The translations under genes were made by a program, and so were the position numbers. Shown here piece after piece: positions 41,290-51,311 of a stretch of 64,000 nt of DNA. Under the pieces are notes generated by a model. It was not told where the DNA came from, did not search any database, and worked only from the letters and a program-made list of their open reading frames with translations. Source of the DNA: Meghimatium bilineatum (Eukaryota > Mollusca > Gastropoda > Stylommatophora > Philomycidae); assembly GCA_034231615.1 (NCBI GenBank), contig CM067318.1:36861382-36925381 (forward strand). The letters are read 5' to 3'. The first letter of the stretch is position 1. Each line of letters opens with the position of its first letter.

Positions 41290-43640
41290 AAGAAATCTTT
41301 TCGTTCTCACTTTAACATGTTTAACACTGCAAGTCCGGTTATCTTGAAAAATGATGCTGTATTTTAAAACTCCTCAAGGCTCCCATACAGCTTTGTGTGT
41401 GTCTTTTTGATCTCCACCCTCAACTGAATAAGTTCAATGCATGCATGCTTCAGAATATGTGTTTCGGCTTGCCCACATGGACACAGGAGTTATGGAACCA
41501 GTCCTAGTTGTCCTCTTCTGCATTCAGCATTTGTGATCATGTTAGATTGTCCAGCATGTCTCCAAAGCTTATACCCATTTGTACATTCTTGAGTTAACCC
41601 TGCAATTTCTGCAATTGCTTAAATAAAGTCCTTCCTTCCAAACCTTGTCAAACGTTCTAAGATATATCCATGCGGCTAGTACCAGTTTATTATCTTGAGA
41701 TGCGTCCTTAATCTCTTGGGAGAGAAGTTGCCTGATCTTCAGTACAGTAGCACTGTCTGAAGCCTGCTTGCTACAATACTAGGTTTTCATTTTCAAGGTA
41801 CCACTGCATCCTAAGATTGATAATGCGCTCTATTGTTTTACATAGACAGCTTGTGAGGCTGATGGGCCTGTAGTTGGAGACTGTGTTGACATCTTTTCCT
41901 GATTTGAGGAGTAGTATCATTATTGCTTCTCTCCACGTCTGTGGTACATTACCTGTGGACCAGCTTGTGTTAAAGATCTGCAGTAGCTTTACTCTTGCTG
42001 CAATTCCCAGGTTTCTAATCATTTCATTGGACACTCCTTCAGCTTCAGGGGACTTTTTCATTTTTCATTTGGATATTGCATGATCCAGTTTTCTCATTGT
42101 TATTGGTGCTTCCATGACTTCAGGTATAGGTTCGCCTTGTCCAATGTTTTGCTGGTTCTCTCAAACATCCTGTTGTTTGTCTGGGCTGACTTTGACGTTA
42201 TAGTCTTCTGCAAAGGAATCTGCAAAGTAATCAGCTGCATGTTTACCTGTTAAAATGTTTCTATCTTTATAAAGTGTGATCCTGGTATTTCTCCCTGTAC
42301 CTTCATCATTTCAAGTTTCCATAATTTCCTAGTATCTCTTTCTAGGTTCAGCCACTCTGTTTGTTCTTTCCAGCTGCTCCGTCTGGCTTGTAACTTGGCT
42401 CTTTGAAATTTAGCCTTTGTTTGCTGATATTTGTTGTGATGTTCTTGGCTAGGTCTGTTCTCAGCCTGCTGTCTAGATGTTTCCATCTCATTTTGCAGCT
42501 TTTCCAGTTCATCATTCCAGTAGGGTTTGTAGTTTTTGCGTGCCCCCCTGGGTATGGTTTTACTAGCAGCATGTAGTATACATCTATTAAATTCACTCAC
42601 TGCTCTATTGATGTCTTTGTCCAAGTTCATGTCCTTAGCTAGAACACTGGTTAAATGCTGGTACATTTTCCAGTCTGCCCTTTTATAGTTCCATCTAGTG
42701 AGCGTACTGCTGTCCTTGGTAAATTCATTGTGGATTTCCAGAAATACTGGTCTGTGGTCACTACCTCCAAGCTGCTTTCCAACGACACGTGTGATGTTCC
42801 ATTCCAAGCCTGGTGAGTGGAATGCCAGGTCTGGTGTAGAGATGGTGTGCCATGCTCTCGAGTAGAAGGTTGGTGAGTCTGCTGGCTGTTTAATAAGGAT
42901 GAGATTATTTTCATCCTGCCATCTCTCAAGTTCCTCACCTCTCTTGTCGATATGATCGTAGCCCCAGCTCTGAGAGTGGCTGTTGAAGTCACCACACACC
43001 ATAAGTCTATCTTTGTCTGGAATTGTGTCTAGTGCCAATGGTTTATCATTTGGGCAGTAGTAGTTCAGGAGATGGAATTCTGCACTGTCTGTTTTTAGGT
43101 GGAGCATCTGGTATTCTGCCCTTTCCATATATACTTCCAGCTGACATGCGCTGATATTGTTTTTAACAAGTGTCAGAATTCCACCCTTTCGCCTATCCTT
43201 TCTGTCAGACCGGTAGCACGGGTAGCCTCTGATTTTGAAGGCTATGTCGCTGCTGAGGTGTGTTTCTTGGATACAGCATATACTAACTTGTTCTTCACTG
43301 ATGACATTTTCAAGTTCCAATTTTTTGCTGTATCCGTCTCTTTTACTGTTGACACCCTCAGCATTCCAGTGCATTATTTTTATTGGTCGTTTGTTTGTTT
43401 GGCCAGTAGCTCTATTCCCTTGCCTCCTGGCTCCTCGGGGCAATTGAGAAGGACTTCCAGTAACTGAGGTTGGGTCCTTTCGAGGTATAGGGCCCGGCAC
43501 CGTCCCTGCCTGAACGTCCGCCACAGGGCAGGCACCATAACTATTTATAGATGTAGACATGTTTCCATTGTGTTTTGTGCGTGGCATCCTGATTATATGT
43601 GCGCCTTTTGGCTGGATGCCTGCGTCTTCAGCACTCTGCT
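41290..43640 (-). mobile_element. LINE-B non-LTR retrotransposon with intact endonuclease ORF, internally deleted
   Basis: From right to left: 5' end, endonuclease ORF (43587-42250), RT finger block (42061-41771: GVSNEMIRNLGIAARVKLL, LLLKSGKDVNTVSNYRPISL), then QAGFRQCY and a degraded palm to about 41590, followed directly by a C-terminal zinc-like segment (CGQAETHILKHAC-type reading) and KLYGSLEEF near 41390. The RT palm, thumb and RNase H domain are missing, so about 2 kb appears deleted. The tail matches those at 34070-34195 and 54285-54360. Confidence 0.88.
42250..43587 (-). CDS. Apurinic-like endonuclease domain ORF of LINE-B (445 residues)
   Basis: This is the longest single-exon ORF with a real domain in the window. 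After a basic Pro/Gly-rich N-terminus (about 70 residues) come the APE-type endonuclease blocks: IKIMHWNAEGVNSK (catalytic Asn), CCIQETHLSS (catalytic Glu), GGILTLVKNNI, VCGDFNSHSQSWG (catalytic Asp/Asn), STPDLAFHSPG and GGSDHRPVFLEI (catalytic Asp/His). A Lys/Gln-rich coiled linker follows. In non-LTR elements this domain nicks target DNA to prime reverse transcription. The frame breaks before the RT, so the ORF is intact in its first domain only. The MPRTKHNGNM start is the first Met; it may not be the true one. Confidence 0.92.
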   Translation of the reverse strand: MPRTKHNGNMSTSINSYGACPVADVQAGTVPGPIPRKDPTSVTGSPSQLPRGARRQGNRATGQTNKRPIKIMHWNAEGVNSKRDGYSKKLELENVISEEQVSICCIQETHLSSDIAFKIRGYPCYRSDRKDRRKGGILTLVKNNISACQLEVYMERAEYQMLHLKTDSAEFHLLNYYCPNDKPLALDTIPDKDRLMVCGDFNSHSQSWGYDHIDKRGEELERWQDENNLILIKQPADSPTFYSRAWHTISTPDLAFHSPGLEWNITRVVGKQLGGSDHRPVFLEIHNEFTKDSSTLTRWNYKRADWKMYQHLTSVLAKDMNLDKDINRAVSEFNRCILHAASKTIPRGARKNYKPYWNDELEKLQNEMETSRQQAENRPSQEHHNKYQQTKAKFQRAKLQARRSSWKEQTEWLNLERDTRKLWKLEMMKVQGEIPGSHFIKIETF

Positions 43641-43649
43641 AACTTGGGC

Positions 43650-44073
43650 AGGACTATAGTCCTGCTCGAGTGGGACTGCCCAACCAGTCTTAGTTTCCAG
43701 CCCATGATGGCTGGACTAAGCCCCATCACCTCTGCACGGTGCTGGTCTCGATGGGGGCAGGACGTGACTATCCAGGAACACCTCTCTTCGGGGACCAGAA
43801 ATACATCCACAGAACCTCTATACTCAACCATGCCTTTAAGACAGCGAACGTTATACGAGATCGGGTGTCATCTCGATTATCAAGACCCGCGCTGTATCTC
43901 TTCACCTGGGGAGAGCAGTGTCAAGTATGCTACCGGGAAAACCCACTACAACACAGACACGTGACGCATCCTCCTACTAAACATCGCAGGATTTAGAAAT
44001 AGGCCTAAGCAATTAGAACTGGCCAAGCTACTCCGGGATCTAAAAATACAAGTGGCTGTGATACAAGAAACCC
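43650..44073 (+). mobile_element. LINE 5' region and start of endonuclease domain
   Basis: The plus strand at 43970-44073 reads LLLNIAGFRNRPKQLELA then LKIQVAVIQETP, the first endonuclease blocks. The preceding sequence (from about 43740) resembles 46690-46900, suggesting a shared 5' leader. It ends where SINE2 begins at 44074. It is head-to-head with the LINE-B copy to its left. Confidence 0.6.
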
Positions 44074-44217
44074 CACTGAAGACAGATGTGTTGGGCCATT
44101 GGCGCAAATAAAACGGCAACACAATGCATTTCCATTCTCTGGACTACATTCAACTGGAAATCTTGTAGGACCATTGTCCTGTTACAAGAGAAATCCAGCG
44201 GGACTTTGAGAATGAAA
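44074..44217 (+). mobile_element. SINE2 copy inserted in LINE endonuclease
   Basis: It begins CACTGAAGACAGATGTGTTG, then TTGGCGCAAATAAAACGGC and ATTTCCATTCTCTGGACT, and ends CCAGCGGGACTTTGAGAATG. The tail is shortened. Confidence 0.88.
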
Positions 44218-44300
44218 AACTTTCTCACTCATGCCACAGGATACACCACGGCGTTGTTCAGCTCAGACTAAGTTCAGATAAGTCTGGAAAGTGCCGTGTG

Positions 44301-44402
44301 GTAACTAACTCCAAATAACATCATTAGTCACCTCTTAGGACATACGTGGAAGATAAACATCTGTTCGATTCTTTGTTTCCTTTCTTGCCCCGGCAACACC
44401 CA
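44301..44402 (-). mobile_element. SINE1 head fragment
   Basis: The reverse complement runs GTGTTGCCGGGGCAAG..GAAACAAAGAATCGAACAG.TGTTTATCTTCCACG and GAGGTGACTAATGATG, matching the SINE1 5' third. Confidence 0.65.
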
Positions 44403-44491
44403 GACGCTTAGAATACATGAAAATAGATAGCCAATACAAGTATTATAGTCGGTACCAGGTTGCAAAAAATAAAAGGAATTAAAAAAATATA

Positions 44492-44617
44492 CTAAAGTCG
44501 AATGCGTATAGCAGGAAAGCGCAGATATCGCAGCTAGCTATAAACCATGGCATAACGCATTCCGTTCTCTGGGCTACATTCCGATAATCTGCAAGAGTTT
44601 GAGAACAAACATCCGAT
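44492..44617 (+). mobile_element. SINE1 3' fragment
   Basis: CTAAAGTCGAATGCG, GCGCAGATATCGCAGC, GTAAACCATGGCATAACGCA and TTCCGTTCTCTGGGCTACAT, then GATAATCTGCAAGAGTTTGA: the SINE1 3' half. Confidence 0.8.
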
Positions 44618-44789
44618 TATAATGTTATGACTCGAAAACACTCAGATTTAACTAGAGTTCTCTTCAAACATACTCAGTCAGACAAGTGACAGACGACATA
44701 TCGACTAAAAGTCTTCATGAGAATGAAAACAACAAACACAAAAAAGCAATAACATATGGTGTAACTAACGATTATAGGCATGTAAAGGA

Positions 44790-44992
44790 TATCAGTCAGT
44801 TCCTCTTTTGCCAAGTTTGGCACACAGGGCGGATGTCATAGTTCTCCATGCCTGTTGATCAGTTGCCAAGGATTGCAGGTCTTGTGCATTTATGCCTGTT
44901 GTTTTTAGTTCATTCATAAAAGTTCTTCTGAGCGTTGATTTTGGTCTTCCTTGTTTTCTTTCCCATCTGGTGTCCACATGAAGGCTTGTCAT
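44790..44992 (-). mobile_element. LINE-C C-terminal fragment
   Basis: The minus strand reads RKQGRPKSTLRRTFMNEL, TTGINAQDLQSLATDQQA and WRTMTSALCAKLG, the terminal segment of RTE-type LINE proteins (GRPKxTWRR..LA.D...WR). A short intact frame. Confidence 0.75.
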
Positions 44993-45265
44993 GGAATTCT
45001 AAATGAAATCGTAAAGGATATGCTATCAATTTAAAAAATGAAACATGTCATAGGAAGGAGAAATATCAAAGCTGGAAGGGCCCGACAAGGTAAGAGAAAC
45101 AGACATTGCATGTCGAGTTGATAGTGTGGACAAGAGAGTTTACCTTTGCTATTATGTTTTGTTTGCAAAGAATGGTAACAATTGTATGTCTAAATATTTC
45201 CGTTATTTTTTATAATTGCTTATGTTACGCCTGTCCTCGCATTTCCAGTAGGCTCAAACCAGGTT

Positions 45266-45417
45266 CCCGCCGAAGACGGATGTGTCGGGCCATTGGCGCA
45301 AATAAAACTGCGACACAACACATTTCCATTTTCTGGACTACATCCTGCTGGAAATCTAGCAGGACCATGATCCAGCTAGATCCAGTTGGAGTTTGAGAAT
45401 GAACGCAGAAGAAGAAG
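45266..45417 (+). mobile_element. SINE2 copy, full length, 152 bp
   Basis: It runs from CCCGCCGAAGACGGATGTG to GAACGCAGAAGAAGAAG. Flanks AAACCAGGTT (45256-45265) and AAACCAGGTT (45418-45427) are a perfect 10-bp target duplication. One of the two best copies, with 47087-47241. Confidence 0.95.
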
Positions 45418-45427
45418 AAACCAGGTT

Positions 45428-46680
45428 GTTTCCCGACTCTCTCTCTATGTGACATGTCTTTACAGAGCGTTATCGTCACTGCAATTCTGTAAATGTATTG
45501 GTTCTATGCAGGCTGCCCATCATCTTCTTGTTCAGGTCATCGCTGTTTCCGGACAGTGTTTTAAAAAAAAACTGTTGATATTCTCAATCAACTATACACA
45601 TTCGTAGTGATAGAGAGAGCTTCCTAAATCAGAGGTGTTTCTGATGACGTAGTGCACAAATGTTGGAGGGTCGCAGTTCTGCTGTTTGATGCGTGTGAAA
45701 ATAATATAAAGAAATGTAAGAAACATTAGAATGGATCATTTGTGGCACATAAATAAAAATTAATACCCTTTGATGAAACTCAATTAATAATAGCATTCCG
45801 ATTCAACAAGCTTCTTGTTTTGAGGTTAGTGATGCAGATTTACAATGAATTGATGATGGTTTAGTGTACTGTAATTAAATGTCACAAAAGTGGGTCAACT
45901 CAGTCAAACTCAGTCAGCTTTTTTTGTCTTGACTTAATATTTATTCTGATATTATTTCTTCACTTCCCAGTATTAGCGAACCAACACTCGTTAAAATCCA
46001 CCACTATATACCACGTAAATAATTAACCAATAAATCACACCAATGAAACTTTGTTGAATCTGAATCAAAACATAGGGCCTATGCAGAAATGTAATTATTT
46101 TTTATCAAATTTATGCAAATATTTTTTATCACGTCAGTCAGAAGTTCTTTATTAATATATAATATAATTAATAATTATGGTTAAGGTCTATGCACTAGAG
46201 GGTAAATTATTATTATTTTTTATCAGATAATAATTAGTTACAGTAGCTCAGAGGGGTCAGATTAAATAATCAGTCAATGACTTCTTTTAATCATAACCAC
46301 TGCTGCAACTTACTGATTACTATGATAAACATTACGAAAGTAGTGTTGTTCTATTTTGGTGCACATCAGAATTGAATATGACACAATTGGTGATTAGTCG
46401 ATATTGACGAAAAGTCAGTAAGAAGTGTTTACATCAAAATCTTTACTCAACTGGAAAAGGCATCCTTGTGACAACTGGGGCCTGGACTTCTAGTTCAGGT
46501 TGCCAAGAATAGGTCCATTGCCTTCTTTCCAGACAAGTCCTAGGAGGTGACTAAGGAAAGTTGGGGGATAGGCTGACAACCTATTAAAAAATCATTGTCA
46601 CATCTTGTTTTAATTTCTTACTTTTGTCTGTTGATGTTGAACAGTTCTGACAGAAGACTGATGAAATAATTAACCTAGAA
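45428..46680. other. AT-rich stretch without recognised gene
   Basis: No coding or repeat family assigned. A weak SINE1-like GGAGGTGACTAAGGAAAG occurs near 46545. Confidence 0.4.
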
Positions 46681-46689
46681 GTCTATGCT

Positions 46690-46905
46690 GTGCTCCTGGC
46701 AGGATGTGGTACTTCTTGGATACTTATGCACTGGAATGCCTCCCTTTGGGGACTGAACATGCATCCATAATACACCCTTCCCCATACAATCATCTCTTTG
46801 AGACAACCCTATATGAGTTTGGGTGTCACCTAAGTTACAAAATTGAGAAGGACCTGAAATTTTGTCAGAAAGGCCATGGAATGTTAAGAGCTACCTGTTC
46901 ACAGC
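46690..46905 (+). mobile_element. Possible LINE 5' leader copy
   Basis: Ordered partial similarity to 43740-43965: GGCAGGATGTG..., CTTTGGGGACT, CATCCATAA and TATATGAGTTTGGGTGTCA. Diverged. Confidence 0.4.
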
Positions 46906-47086
46906 TAAAGGGGTTATTTCATCATCATCAACAGGATAAGGACATACAAAATGAAAAATAAAATCAGAAACCCAAAAGCTATGTTTTGGTAAATCGAGCT
47001 GGTTGAAATGTGCTACAAAATAATTGTAACATTTTAATACAATGTAAATAAAGTATGAAAATTAGACAAATTAGAAGAGAAAGGAT

Positions 47087-47241
47087 TCCGCTGAAGACAG
47101 ATGTGTTGGGTCATTGGCGCAAATAAAATGGCGACAACGCATTTCCATTCTCCGGACCACATCCTGCTGGAAATTTAATAGGACCATGGTCCTGCTACAA
47201 GAGAGATCCAGCGGGAGTTTGAGAATGAACGCAGAAGAAGA
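47087..47241 (+). mobile_element. SINE2 copy, full length, 155 bp
   Basis: It begins TCCGCTGAAGACAGATGTG and ends GAACGCAGAAGA. The 14-bp sequence AGAAGAGAAAGGAT occurs on both sides (47073-47086 and 47242-47255) as a perfect target duplication, although its first bases overlap the GAA-rich tail. The central palindrome AGGACCATGGTCCT is intact. Confidence 0.95.
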
Positions 47242-47476
47242 AGAAGAGAAAGGATAAATTTATGGTAAAAGCTTGATATAAGCTCAGGGTATCAAAAGGT
47301 ATTAACTTGTCTTTGACTATATGCATAGCATAATTCCTAAAAAAATATGCGCTTACTTCTTTCTGTTTTTTCCAGGCCTTCCAATTTTGTTTCCACACCT
47401 TACCTATCTCTGCAATTTAATGGATAGTTCAGTGTTTTTTTTCCTGGCCATTTTAGTCATAGTTGAATTGTTTATT

Positions 47477-47735
47477 GCCCATGTATTACTTGTAACTGAA
47501 AGAGGAACAAAGAAAGTTACCTACCAAGCATGTTGTAAGAGGCAACTAAGGAGGTTTTAGGGTGGAGTTTGCTGTCCCATCCCATATAGAGTCAAAGTGA
47601 CCCAGAAACCATGCTGAAAAGTTGGATGTGTCAGACAAATAGGGACGAACATTGCTGCTTAGGTGTAAACCATGACAACTTATTTTGTTCTGTTGAATAC
47701 ATCCTGCTAATCTGCAGGAGTTTGAGCAAGCACAA
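47477..47735 (+). mobile_element. SINE1 copy (diverged)
   Basis: SINE1 blocks in order: GGAACAAAGAAAGTTACCTACCAAG, GAGGCAACTAAGGAGGTTTT, CTGTCCCATCCCATATAG, TGTAAACCATGACAACTTATTTTG and ACATCCTGCTAATCTGCAGG. Tail lost. Confidence 0.85.
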
Positions 47736-48057
47736 AAGAGTTGTTTTTGCTGTGGCTTTCTACAGTGTGGAATAGTTAATATTCTATAAATGGGCACCTT
47801 GTTGGTATGCTTTGGCTCAAACACAATGGGCACTTGATATATATTCCTCAGGTAAAATAAACACTGTTGTGTCAAAGTGTCTACATTTAAAATCAGTCCA
47901 TATTTCATATTTATGAAAATAAGGGACAAACACTTAGGCAACATGGTTTAAGAGGCATCATTTTTTAGTGGAAAATCATTGACTAAGTTAGTCAAATGCT
48001 GTCATTCAATGAGAGGTGGTTTTGTCACTTTTATTCCTAGTTTGCTACTTTCAGAAT

Positions 48058-48348
48058 GCTACTGGGTCGACTTTGGGAGCCGCGTTAGCGCAGTGGTTAG
48101 CGCACTGGCTTTGCATATGAGTGGTCCTGGGTTCATTCCCCAGTTGAGGTGGAAATTTTTTCCGATCGCAACGGCTCCCAGGTCGACCCAGCCTTAAATG
48201 GGTACCGGATTAATCCGGGAAGTAAAGACTGCGAGGGAGAGGAGATGGCTACCGCCCTCATTTGCAGAGCCTGTGAAATGTGAGATCGCTAAACATCTCA
48301 CACCCCTACAGCATTAATAAATGCTATGGGTTACTTTACTTTTTTACT
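48058..48348 (+). mobile_element. tRNA-derived SINE, full length
   Basis: The head is tRNA-like: TTAGCGCAGTGGTTAGCGCA (A-box/D-arm), an anticodon-loop-like GGCTTTGCAT, and GGTTCATTCCCC (B-box/T-arm). The closest type by eye is tRNA-Ala(TGC). A unique body follows, with GGTACCGGATTAATCCGGG and a TTACTTTACTT-type tail. TACTTTCAGAAT flanks both ends (48046-48057 and 48349-48360), a perfect 12-bp target duplication. An inverted repeat encloses the tRNA head (48062-48082 with 48172-48191). Confidence 0.95.
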
Positions 48349-48429
48349 TACTTTCAGAATAATAGTTATCATTTCACTTCATTGTGAAAGGAGAACAGGA
48401 ACCCATCAAAAAGTAGTAAAGAGACAAGA

Positions 48430-48662
48430 TTCTTCTGCTTCATTCATGCTCACAAACTCCTACAGATTAGCAGGATACAGAGAACAGAATGTGCTGTATC
48501 ATGATTTACAGTTTAGCTGCAATATTTGGGTCTTTTGTCATGACACATCTGACTTCAGCAGGGTTTCTGGGCTACTTTGACCCTATATGAAATGGCACCA
48601 CTAACTCCACTCCAAAATCTCCTTACTCGCTTTCTATGATATGCATGGAAGGTAAACAGTAT
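48430..48662 (-). mobile_element. SINE1 copy, minus strand
   Basis: The left edge TTCTTCTGCTTCATTCATGCTC is the reverse complement of the tail. It continues CTCC..AGATTAGCAGGATAC, GCTGGTATCATG-like and ACTTCAGCAGGGTTT blocks to ATGCATGGAAGGTAAACAG. The head is missing. Confidence 0.82.
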
Positions 48663-49161
48663 GTAAGAGACGTGTATATTTTTGATTTTGCCTTATGTAT
48701 GGTTTGGCTCGTGATTTCAATTATATATCACTGATTTGACTTCGTAGTAGTGGTAGTGGTTTCTTCTGATGTTTTTTTTGTGATCTTCTTTAAGAACATG
48801 GAACTTATCTAAATTAACTAAGTTAATTAGTCAACACTCTATGGGTCAAATGAAAGACAGACATCAGTCCTATCTTTTTCATGAGGTTAAGTTGTTTATT
48901 ACCTTTCTGACTCTTAACATTTAGAAAAAAGGTATGTTGTACTCAATTCAAACATGAATTTCTGTCAACAAATTGCAATACAACATAAATATGAGTACTC
49001 ACAAAAAAGGTAATCAGTTGCATAATCTGAATACGCAGAACTAACTCAAGGGAACCCCCTACTCTATATCTTCAGTTCCTACACTAATTCCTATCTATAA
49101 TCAAATCCATAATTACACAAAATTTAATGAAATAGTTCATTATCAAAATATAAGTCAATAG

Positions 49162-49441
49162 CTTCTTCTTCTTCTTCTGCGTTCGCTCTCAAACTCCTGC
49201 AGATTACCAGAATGTAGTCCGGAGAACGGAATGCGTCATGTCATGGTTTACAGCATAGCTACAATATCTGTGCCTTTCGGCCTGACACATCCGACCTCAG
49301 CATAGCTTTGGTCACTGACCCTATATGGGATGGGACAGCCAACTCCATCCCATAACCTCCTTAGTCGCCTTTTACGACATGCATGGAAGGTAAACAGTGT
49401 TGCTATTCTTTGCTCCCCTTTTGGGCCCGGTAACACACGGG
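49162..49441 (-). mobile_element. SINE1 copy, minus strand, near full length
   Basis: Reverse complement of the 40071-40350 copy with few differences: starts at CTTCTTCTTCTTCTTCTGCG and ends ...GGCCCGGTAACACACGG. It is among the best-preserved SINE1 copies. Confidence 0.93.
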
Positions 49442-49674
49442 AGCAATAACCTCTATATAGGATCTATTCTGATGAATGTTCAATTTGTTCCGGAGTCTCT
49501 ATTGATTTATAGAAATACTGCAAAATGTTCAAATTAAAATGTATTCAGCTTCTAACACAGGTTCTCAGTTCGGTAATTAGTTCACAACATTTTCTAAGAT
49601 GAAATTCCTCAACATTGGCGTCTTAACGCTATGTAGTTAATTCTTTTTCTTCTTCATCGTTCTTCAGTCAGATA

Positions 49675-49960
49675 TCAGGTTACAGCACCAATAGCTTCAA
49701 TGAATTGTGTGATTCGCTTCAGGTCATCCACGGAACCCCTCAAGTCTGGAAGTAGTGCCGTCTCAATGGGCCATATTTTCTCCCTCTCTTCTTGGTAGAG
49801 TTGACAGGCATGAAGAATGTGTTCTGCAGTCTCTGGGCTGAGTCCACAGTTGCAAAGGTCTGTCTCGCCAATCTTCCTCTTTCGGAACATGAGACTTTTC
49901 AGTCTGTTGTGGCCAGTTCGTAGTCTGAAGATGATGGTTTGTTCCTTGCGTGACATGTGA
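49675..49960 (-). mobile_element. LINE-B C-terminal fragment
   Basis: A clean 93-residue frame: KEQTIIFRLRTGHNRLKSLM, KIGETDLCNCGLSPETAEH, ILHACQLY and DLRGSVDDLKRITQFI. This is the conserved post-RNase H segment with a CxCG..HIL..C zinc-like pattern. Confidence 0.82.
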
Positions 49961-50739
49961 TGTAGTTAATAACTATCTATTGTTCTATTCAGTTTACATG
50001 GCATGACTCTTAATAACTCGGATGAATGGCCGGACACTAACAACAGTTCTGGTAAGCATGATTTAATTATGGAAGACGATCTCACATCAATGATAAGCTT
50101 CAGTTCAGCATTCAGATTCGTCAATAACTTCAACAATAAAGATGTATACCAAGTTAGGGCCCATTCAGAAATCTACCAACAATAGTGCTTCCTGATCAAA
50201 TAGTAATTTTTATCAGAATCGTTTCTTTGATACAAAGTTGAATTCAAACCATACAAAAGCATTCATTGGAGGAACATAAATTATTCCCCAGTTTAACTGT
50301 AAGCTAACAGGCACTTAGTTTCATTGGGAAGGTATCAAGATTTATTTTCCTATCACAGAATAATATTCACAATCTGTTTTTATCACATTCTCTTCACCGT
50401 TACTATTTATAATTATGATTTATCAACACAGGACTCATACATCACACCTTCTATATACGTGTCCACAACTAAGATTATTCAATCTGCCTTTTGTCTAATT
50501 GGTGACAGTTATCTTATAAAAAATTATTCATTCTCCTTGTCTTGTCGCATGACCACATTTCTGTAAAAGTGTGTGTGCCCTAATTTATCCCAGTATCTGC
50601 GCCATCGCTGGCTAACACACTCTGTCTTCGGCAGGCTGGGTTGTGATTTTTTCTGTCTGGGTTGTCTCCCCTAGCCTTTCCATCTGCTGATGGTGATTGC
50701 AAGGCAGCAATTTTTTTGGGGAAAAAAAATCCCCCCTTC
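49961..50739. other. No supported gene
   Basis: AT-rich; a few short open frames without recognised domain. 50580-50740 may be the diverged start of the repeat at 50740-50885. Confidence 0.4.
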
Positions 50740-50885
50740 CCCAGCACGCTCCTGACATGGAGTTAATAACCCCATGCCAGTAGCATGAGCTTATAGCGGC
50801 TCATACTCGCTTTGTTTTGATACTCACTGGACACGTGATATTTCAGTGGGGATATCAGTGTCCCAAATCACTTCCCCTTAAAAAA
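50740..50885 (+). repeat. Dispersed repeat, copy 2 (pair with 1405-1565)
   Basis: CCCCAGCACGCTCCTG, ATGAGCTTATAGCGGCTCA, GGACACGTG and TTTCAGTGGGGATATCAG match 1405-1565 in order. Confidence 0.65.
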
Positions 50886-51205
50886 AAATGCCTGTCAATA
50901 TGAGTGCGTGAGATAAAAATGTACTAGTTGACACGTATGACCAGTACATAATCATACACTATCATTTCAATTTTATGTTTATAATTCTGTGATCAGATCA
51001 TTGTTGTTGACTGGGCAAAGTGTGAAGATAGAACCCCTTCCTGGGGAGACCATGATAAAGCAAGACTTTTAAAAGAAGCATGGGCAAGGTTACTAAATGT
51101 ATAAGCGAGACCTAAAAGTTTAACAATAGTTAGAAAACAATATTGTAAATTAAATTGTTAACTTTCTTCCAGAGGTTTATTAGGCAGTGAGTAGTGTTCA
51201 GGAGC

Positions 51206-51311
51206 ATGAGTCGACCAGTAGCATCAGGGCCAAAGGGGAGGACACTTCAGGTTCCTGCAATGCCAAACACAGCATTACCCATGCAGACTTCTGAGTTACC
51301 AACATCTGTTT
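51206..51311 (+). CDS. SIAH exon 1 (coding, residues 1-35)
   Basis: The ATG at 51206 opens [17 protein letters not shown], a basic then Pro/Thr-rich N-terminus that SIAH proteins do not conserve. The exon ends GTT T before the donor GTAAGT. A pyrimidine-rich acceptor (AACTTTCTTCCAG) ends at 51172, so this exon probably begins at 51173 with 33 nt of 5' UTR and an upstream untranslated exon. Its link to the RING exon rests on phase and spacing alone. Confidence 0.7.

Noticed and set aside
48075..48146. A functional tRNA-Ala gene
   Set aside because: The acceptor stem does not close as in a tRNA, and the segment is the head of a 291-bp SINE with target duplications.
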